A DNA stretch of 26,405 nucleotides from contig JAFQOY010000174.1 in the NCBI GenBank assembly GCA_017412025.1, positions 1 to 26,405 of the forward strand, in the 5' to 3' direction. The position numbers were made by a program, and so were the translations under genes. The stretch comes from Clostridia bacterium (GTDB taxonomy: Bacteria > Bacillota_A > Clostridia > Christensenellales > Aristaeellaceae). Shown piece by piece: positions 22,156 to 26,405 of this stretch; the stretch's first letter is position 1; each line of letters begins with the position of its first letter. Below the pieces are notes generated by a model that made no database searches, was not told the DNA's origin, and was given only the letters and a program-made list of their open reading frames with translations.

Positions 22156-23412
22156 ATGAACATCACAGAACGTATCCGGGTGTTTGAGCGGCAGATGATT
22201 GCAGACAGAAGACGTCTGCATGAGCATCCCGAGCTTTCCGGGCAGGAAAAAGAGACGATCGACTATATCGTATCGACGCTTGAAAGCCTGGGCATGGGCA
22301 TACATATCGTGCCCAGCGGCGGCGTGATCGGCGTGCTGGGCAAAAGCCAGGAGGGGCCGTGCGTATTGCTGCGGGCGGACGTGGACGCGCTGCCGATAAA
22401 GGAAAGCGCACAAAATGCAAACGGGAAAAAGGGATGCGTATCTAAAATAGAGGGCGTGATGCATGCCTGCGGGCATGACGCGCATACGGCGATGCTTCTG
22501 TGCGCAGCGCGCGCGCTTGCGTCGATGAAGGAAGAAATACAGGGATGCGTGCTGTTTGTCTTTGAGCGCGGAGAAGAGAAGGGCGGCAAGGGATACCTTG
22601 AAAACCTGCTGCCCTATATTGAGCGGAATTTCAGCGTCGATACCTGCTATGCGACGCATGTCCGCTGGGATATTCCCTCCGGCAAGGTGGCTGTGATGGA
22701 CGGCGCAGTGATGGCTGGCGGCTTCGGCTTTGATGTGGAGATCAGGGGACAGGGCGGGCATGGCTCAAGACCTGATCTGGCAGTCAGCCCGGTGGATTGC
22801 TTTGCGTCCATCCATCAGCAGCTGCTTGCGCTGCGTCTGCGCGCCGCTGCGCCGGATCAGGTGCTGACGTATTCGCTGGGTACGGTGAACGCAGGCCGGC
22901 AGGCCAACATCATACCCGATACGCTGCGCTTTTCCGGTACCGTGCGCACGTTTGATACGGCGGGCGCGGGCGAGCGCTTTGCGTCGGAGATGAAAAAGAT
23001 CATCGACAGCACCTGCACAGCCCATGGCTGCACATACGAGCTGACGCATTTTTCAAAGCCGATTTATGAGACGGCCAATCATGCGCAGGCGGCGCAGCGC
23101 GCAAGGCATGTGTTTGCGCAGGCGCTCGGTACGGACGCCGTCACGCATTGCCAGCCGTGGATGGCTTCGGAATCGATGAGCGCATATCTGAAGCTCTGGC
23201 CGGGCGTACTCAGCTTTACCGGTATCCGCAATGAGGCGAAGGGGTGCGGCGCCAATCACCATACGCCGGAGTTTGATCTGGATGAGGACGCCATGTTTTA
23301 CGGCGCGGCGGCGGCCTGTGCCTATGCGCTGGATTATCTGAACAACAGGCCGGAATATGCGTTCAGGCGGGAGATTGTATCGCTTGAGGATCTGGTCAGC
23401 CGCTCGATCTGA
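22156..23412 (+). CDS. M20-family metallo-amidohydrolase (IAL/aminoacylase type)
   Basis: 418 residues, usual for subfamily M20D. Metal-binding motifs appear in order: C105 and H107 in HACGHDAHT, E140/E141 in ERGEEKGGKG, H168 in ATHVRWDIPSGKV, and the final NHHTPEFDLDEDAMF. GQGGHGSRPDLAVSPVD (about 197-213) opens the dimerisation domain. Family members hydrolyse N-acyl amino acids, hippurate, or indole-acetyl and peptide conjugates in the cytoplasm; the substrate cannot be read here. The QPAEE usual at the Glu motif is FERGEE, and GLHV is ATHV, so it is an outlying member. AAAGGGG is 6 bases before the ATG. No clear promoter is visible in the repeat upstream. Confidence 0.93.
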   Translation: MNITERIRVFERQMIADRRRLHEHPELSGQEKETIDYIVSTLESLGMGIHIVPSGGVIGVLGKSQEGPCVLLRADVDALPIKESAQNANGKKGCVSKIEGVMHACGHDAHTAMLLCAARALASMKEEIQGCVLFVFERGEEKGGKGYLENLLPYIERNFSVDTCYATHVRWDIPSGKVAVMDGAVMAGGFGFDVEIRGQGGHGSRPDLAVSPVDCFASIHQQLLALRLRAAAPDQVLTYSLGTVNAGRQANIIPDTLRFSGTVRTFDTAGAGERFASEMKKIIDSTCTAHGCTYELTHFSKPIYETANHAQAAQRARHVFAQALGTDAVTHCQPWMASESMSAYLKLWPGVLSFTGIRNEAKGCGANHHTPEFDLDEDAMFYGAAAACAYALDYLNNRPEYAFRREIVSLEDLVSRSI

Positions 23413-23441
23413 GCGCAGGGCTGCGAATTGGCCTTCATACA

Positions 23442-23470
23442 TTGACATAACGGAATACAGGCATTACAAT
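23442..23470 (+). promoter_or_regulatory. promoter of the MATE exporter gene
   Basis: Perfect TTGACA (23442-23447), a 17-base spacer and TACAAT (23465-23470). Transcription would begin near 23477, inside the 5' arm of the hairpin at 23472-23507. Confidence 0.8.
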
Positions 23471-23471
23471 A

Positions 23472-23507
23472 ATACGGCTGCTTCGCGCTGCGTGCGGCTG
23501 TATTTTT
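23472..23507 (+). terminator. terminator-like hairpin abutting the MATE promoter
   Basis: ATACGGCTGC (23472-23481) pairs with GCGGCTGTAT (23494-23503) through ten pairs, two of them G-U, and is followed by TTTTT. It is probably the terminator of the M20 gene, because a transcript from the MATE promoter would lack the first bases of the stem. Confidence 0.65.
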
Positions 23508-23525
23508 AAAGACGGGGAAAAACAG

Positions 23526-24887
23526 ATGGAAAAGAATGGAATACAGGAGAATAAAATGGGCGTGATGCCTGTCGGAAGGCTGCTGATCAACATGAGCCTG
23601 CCGATGATGGCGTCCATGCTGGTGATGGCGCTGTACAATGTGGTGGACTCCATGTTTGTTTCGCGCATCAGCGAGCATGCGCTGACTGCGCTGAGCATGG
23701 CGTTTCCGGTGCAGAACCTGATGATTGCGATTTCAGCCGGTCTTGGCGTGGGTCTCAACGCGGTGCTCTCCCGTGCGCTGGGCGCAAAGGACCACCGCGC
23801 CGTGAAGCGCGCAGCGGCTAACGGCGTGTTTATCCTGCTGCTCTGCGCGCTGGCCTTTATGCTTGTCGGTGCGACTTGCGTGAGGCCGTATTTTATGGCG
23901 CAGACGGGTATTGCGGAGATTGTGGAAGGCGGCGTGCTCTACACGACGATCGTCACCGTCGGTTCGCTGGGCCTGTTTATGCAGATTCTCTTTGAGCGCC
24001 TCCTGCAGAGCACGGGACGTACGGTGCTGGCTATGACCAGCCAGATTACGGGCGCTGTGATCAACATCGTCATGGATCCGATTCTGATCTTTGGCCTTCT
24101 GGGCTTTCCGAAGATGGGGGTGGCCGGTGCGGCGCTGGCCACGATCATGGGCCAGTGGATCGGTGCGGGCGTGGGCCTTTATATGTGCCTGAAAAAGAAT
24201 ACGGAGATTCCGCTGGCGTTCAGGGGCTTCAGACCGCATAAAGAGACGATCGTGCGCATTCTGACCATCGGCGTGCCGTCCGTGATCATGCAGTCCATCG
24301 GCTCCGTGATGACCTTCCTGATGAACCAGATCCTGATCGCGTTTTCTTCCACGGCGGTCGCGGTATTCGGCGTGTATTTCAAGCTCCAGAGCTTTGTGTT
24401 CATGCCGATCTTTGGCATGAACAACGGCACGGTGCCGATTGTCGCCTATAACTACGGCGCACGCAGAGCCGATCGAATGATGAAGGCAATCCGGTATTCG
24501 ATCACGGCGGCGATCACGATCATGATCGGCGTGCTGCTGGTCTTTCATCTGGCGACAGAGCCGCTGCTGGGGATTTTTGACGCGTCGGAGGAAATGCTCC
24601 GTATCGGCGTTCCGGCGCTGCGCATCATATCTCTGAGCTTCCCTGTGGCCGGCTTCTGCATCGGCTGCGGCACGGTGTTCCAGGCGCTTGGATACAGCAT
24701 CTATTCCATGATCAATTCGCTGGTCCGTCAGCTCGTGGTGCTCATCCCCAGCGCATTTGTGATCGGCAGGATGACCGGAGACGTCACACGGGTCTGGTAT
24801 GCGTTTGTCATTGCAGAGGTATTCTCTCTGCTGCTCAGCGTGGTGTTCATGAAACGGATTTATCGGAATGTCATCAGCAAAATCTGA
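23526..24887 (+). CDS. MATE-family multidrug/cation exporter
   Basis: 453 residues, twelve predicted membrane helices in two homologous halves, the standard size. Hallmarks include NMSLPMMASMLVMALYNVVD and SMFVSRISEHALTALSMAFP in TM1-2, INIVMDPILIFG near TM5, and the second-half MNNGTVPIVAYNYGARRADR. MATE proteins expel drugs, polyamines or other organic cations in exchange for Na+ or H+. It belongs to the Clostridial branch close to NorM/DinF relatives; the substrate is unknown. ATG 23526 follows a GGGG-rich stretch (GACGGGG) at 23511-23517; a second ATG at 23535 is possible. Its own promoter lies immediately upstream, and it ends at a strong terminator. If Na+-coupled, it would draw on a gradient of the kind the Mrp complex builds. 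Confidence 0.94.
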   Translation: MEKNGIQENKMGVMPVGRLLINMSLPMMASMLVMALYNVVDSMFVSRISEHALTALSMAFPVQNLMIAISAGLGVGLNAVLSRALGAKDHRAVKRAAANGVFILLLCALAFMLVGATCVRPYFMAQTGIAEIVEGGVLYTTIVTVGSLGLFMQILFERLLQSTGRTVLAMTSQITGAVINIVMDPILIFGLLGFPKMGVAGAALATIMGQWIGAGVGLYMCLKKNTEIPLAFRGFRPHKETIVRILTIGVPSVIMQSIGSVMTFLMNQILIAFSSTAVAVFGVYFKLQSFVFMPIFGMNNGTVPIVAYNYGARRADRMMKAIRYSITAAITIMIGVLLVFHLATEPLLGIFDASEEMLRIGVPALRIISLSFPVAGFCIGCGTVFQALGYSIYSMINSLVRQLVVLIPSAFVIGRMTGDVTRVWYAFVIAEVFSLLLSVVFMKRIYRNVISKI

Positions 24888-24897
24888 GCGACGTCTG

Positions 24898-24931
24898 AGC
24901 CGGGTTTCCCGCATGGGAAGCCCGGCTTTTT
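24898..24931 (+). terminator. terminator of the MATE exporter gene
   Basis: A 13-bp stem AGCCGGGTTTCCC / GGGAAGCCCGGCT with one T-G wobble and a GCAT loop is followed by TTTTT. On the minus strand no T-run follows the stem, so it serves only the MATE gene. Confidence 0.93.
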
Positions 24932-24938
24932 GTATGGT

Positions 24939-26003
24939 TCAGCCTCTCAGTGATGCGAGCGTTTCATCCAGTATGACCTGCCAGCGTGTGAAATCCATCG
25001 ACGGAACGTAGAAGGTTTCCAGCTCGTCGTGCAGCTGCTTGGCCTGAGCCAGCGCGCTGGCCGCGCGCTGAAGATGCTGCTGCGAAGCGGCGCGCCCCTG
25101 TTCGAGCATGCATTCATGGCGAAGCAGGCTGCCGGCAGGAATACAGGAAGAAAAATCAAAGATCTGTTCGGCGGCAAGCGTCTCACTGGTGGTGATGAGT
25201 GTGGAAAGAGCGGGAATGGTGAGATGCATCAATCCGCCGGGCCGCATCGGACAGAGATGCTCTTCGACACGGAAGCCTGCGGCCTGAGCCGCCCTGCTGA
25301 TCTGCATGAGCACGGGCGTCAGATCCATGGACGGGTGCCCGATGATGCGGATGACACGGGGCTGGGCAGACTGCGCAATCAGGCTGAGTTCCCCTTTCGG
25401 CGTAAGCGCGTCTGTGATGACCGGCCTGACGGATACGGCTTCATCCGCTGGAGCACCGGGAGAAAGCGCGGTCTGAATCAGTGCCCGCGTTATGCGCTGC
25501 AGACGTGAAGGATCGGCCGCAGAAGCCGCAATCAGCGCATTGTCGCGCGTCAAGGCCCATGCCGCCTGCATGTAGGCGCGGGCTCTGCGGGTCAGCACGC
25601 TGTGGTCGTTCATGCAGGAACGGATATGAGGAAGACGGGGCCGCATGGCAGATTCGTTCAGGCATACGCCCAGATTGATCAGGCTGTCCCGTGCGCCGGG
25701 GATGTGCGGATCCACGACGTGCGGGGCCGTGCCATCCAGGATCAGCAGACCGAGATGCGGCAGAGCGACAGCGTCAAGGCTGTCGGGATCGCCGGAACAG
25801 AAATACAGCGTCGAGGTATTGCCGGGATCGCACAGCGCGGCATGCAGGCGGCGCATGAATGTGGATTTGCCGACGCCCGGGCCACCCTTGAGAATCAGCT
25901 TTCGCTTAAGCACGCATTCAGGCATCAGATGATCAAAGCAGGAAACGAACCCGTCAGGCCCCATTGCGCCCGGAAACAAAGCACTGGCAGTGCTCAAAGA
26001 CAT
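24939..26003 (-). CDS. P-loop ATPase of the PRK06851 type, second P-loop degenerate
   Basis: 354 residues, two related halves. Residues 10-50 carry LFPGAMGPDGFVSCFDHL and the Walker A GGPGVGKST (G41-T48, K46); LLILDGTAPHVVDP (about 87-100) and PGARDSLINLG are typical of the family. The second half restarts with ITDALTPKGELSLIA (about 196-210), but where a second Walker A is expected it reads IGHPSMDLTPVL (221-232), with no GKS/T. So only the first site should bind ATP. The cellular role of the family is unknown. The ATG at 26003 has GGAGG only 2 bases upstream; the TTG at 25997 (MSTASALF) is at 8 bases and may be the true start. No promoter is evident in the 45 bases upstream, nor a terminator on this strand. 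Confidence 0.88.
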   Translation of the reverse strand: MSLSTASALFPGAMGPDGFVSCFDHLMPECVLKRKLILKGGPGVGKSTFMRRLHAALCDPGNTSTLYFCSGDPDSLDAVALPHLGLLILDGTAPHVVDPHIPGARDSLINLGVCLNESAMRPRLPHIRSCMNDHSVLTRRARAYMQAAWALTRDNALIAASAADPSRLQRITRALIQTALSPGAPADEAVSVRPVITDALTPKGELSLIAQSAQPRVIRIIGHPSMDLTPVLMQISRAAQAAGFRVEEHLCPMRPGGLMHLTIPALSTLITTSETLAAEQIFDFSSCIPAGSLLRHECMLEQGRAASQQHLQRAASALAQAKQLHDELETFYVPSMDFTRWQVILDETLASLRG

Positions 26004-26048
26004 CCCCTCCCAAGCCGGATTGGCGTATTGCAGCCGTCTCAGCGTATG

Positions 26049-26077
26049 AAAAAAAGCGAACGCTTATGCGTTCGCTT
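26049..26077 (-). terminator. terminator of the repeat-bearing membrane protein gene
   Basis: Read on the minus strand, AAGCGAACGC / GCGTTCGCTT (10 bp, 4-base loop) is followed by at least five T residues (26055-26049 region), 13 bases after the stop codon of the gene to its right. Confidence 0.9.
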
Positions 26078-26089
26078 GAGAAGGGGCTA

Positions 26090-26405
26090 TCAGTCGTTGC
26101 GGCGCTTGCGGACGATCAGAACGATCACAAGAATGACGGCAATGATCAGCAGCAGAATCAGCGGAAGAATGCTGAGCCAGGACGTCGTCTTATTCTCTTG
26201 TGCAGGCTCCACTGTTGCGGAAGGAGCAGCCGTTGCGGAAGAAGAGGAAGCGGCTGCATCTTCGGGCTGCTGGACGTCATCGACCTGCTGAGCGTCGTCC
26301 GTCTGCTGAGCGTCGTCCGTCTGCTGAGCGTCGTCCGTCTGCTGAGCGTCGTCCGTCTGCTGAGCGTCGTCCGTCTGCTGAGCGTCGTCCGTCTGCTGAG
26401 CGTCG
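26090..26405 (-). CDS. C-terminal part of a tail-anchored surface protein with DAQQTD repeats (truncated by the window)
   Basis: The reverse strand is open from the window edge to a TGA at 26092-26090, about 104 residues. It begins with hexapeptide repeats D-A-Q-Q-T-D, followed by VDDVQQPED and a Ser/Ala/Thr/Pro/Glu linker. A single membrane helix comes next (WLSILPLILLLIIAVILVIV), and the chain ends in a basic RKRRND. This layout fits an extracellular domain on a low-complexity stalk anchored at its C-terminus; there is no LPxTG sortase motif. The N-terminal domain lies outside the window, so function is unknown. A terminator follows the stop. Confidence 0.85.
   Translation of the reverse strand, partial: DAQQTDDAQQTDDAQQTDDAQQTDDAQQTDDAQQTDDAQQVDDVQQPEDAAASSSSATAAPSATVEPAQENKTTSWLSILPLILLLIIAVILVIVLIVRKRRND
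26267..26405 (-). repeat. perfect 18-bp tandem coding repeat
   Basis: The unit CTGCTGAGCGTCGTCCGT (+ strand) occurs six times without a mismatch from 26285 to 26392, then 13 bases of a seventh up to the edge. A diverged copy (CTGCTGGACGTCATCGAC) precedes it at 26267-26284. It encodes hexapeptides, so unit gain or loss keeps the frame. The array continues beyond the window. Confidence 0.97.

Noticed and set aside
26267..26405. 18-bp repeats as a CRISPR array or sequencing artefact
   Set aside because: There are no spacers and the repeat is in frame with a stalk and membrane anchor. An artefact in copy number cannot be ruled out, but the array itself is real coding sequence.

Overview
The window looks like chromosomal DNA of a fairly GC-rich member of the Bacillota, most likely class Clostridia. 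The reasons are near-consensus AGGAGG ribosome binding sites, sigma-A type promoters (TTGACA-17-TATAAT), frequent GTG/TTG starts, a long-form HPF, a PadR/DUF4097 cassette, a P-loop ATPase of the PRK06851 type, and an interspersed palindromic repeat of a kind I associate with gut Clostridia. No phage, plasmid, IS or CRISPR signal is visible. Finer taxonomy cannot be read from the sequence alone.

Layout. 1-180: possible tail of a + strand gene and its terminator. 198-1841 (-): secreted or lipoprotein of unknown function, divergent from a + strand operon (2033-4677) of a PadR repressor, a HAAS-like/DUF4097 protein and two tiny membrane proteins. A candidate PadR operator overlies the operon promoter. 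4842-6025: flavodoxin-like protein and NUDIX hydrolase. 6165-6725: hibernation factor HPF. 7014-7394: acidic membrane-anchored protein. 7709-8110: five tRNAs (Val-Asp-Phe-Gly-Cys) from one promoter. 8334-9815: an exported protein built of about 17 Cys/His repeats, driven by a near-consensus promoter. 10046-11782: two tandem D-amino-acid-aminotransferase-like enzymes. 12019-21853: a ten-gene Mrp-type cation/proton antiporter operon. 21904-22111: MITE-like repeat. 22156-23412: M20 amidohydrolase. 23526-24887: MATE exporter. 24939-26003 (-): P-loop ATPase. 26090-26405 (-): C-terminus of a tail-anchored protein with perfect 18-bp coding repeats.

How the genes work together. The Mrp operon is the largest unit. 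Its order is E-F-G-(DUF4040/MbhD)-(MbhE+MnhB fusion)-C followed by four NuoL/M/N-type antiporter subunits. No single gene has the classical MrpA layout, because its C-terminal domains are separate genes or fusions. All four large subunits keep the TM5 glutamate and the TM7/TM8 lysines. No hydrogenase or other redox subunit lies beside them in this window, so either a stand-alone cation/H+ antiporter or a membrane arm for a partner encoded elsewhere is possible.

The most novel item is the Cys/His-repeat protein. The mature chain has about 55 Cys and 48 His, arranged mostly as C-x4-H-x2-C-x4-H every 18 residues, with a 312-bp internal duplication. I read it as an extracytoplasmic metal-binding array, which is inference.
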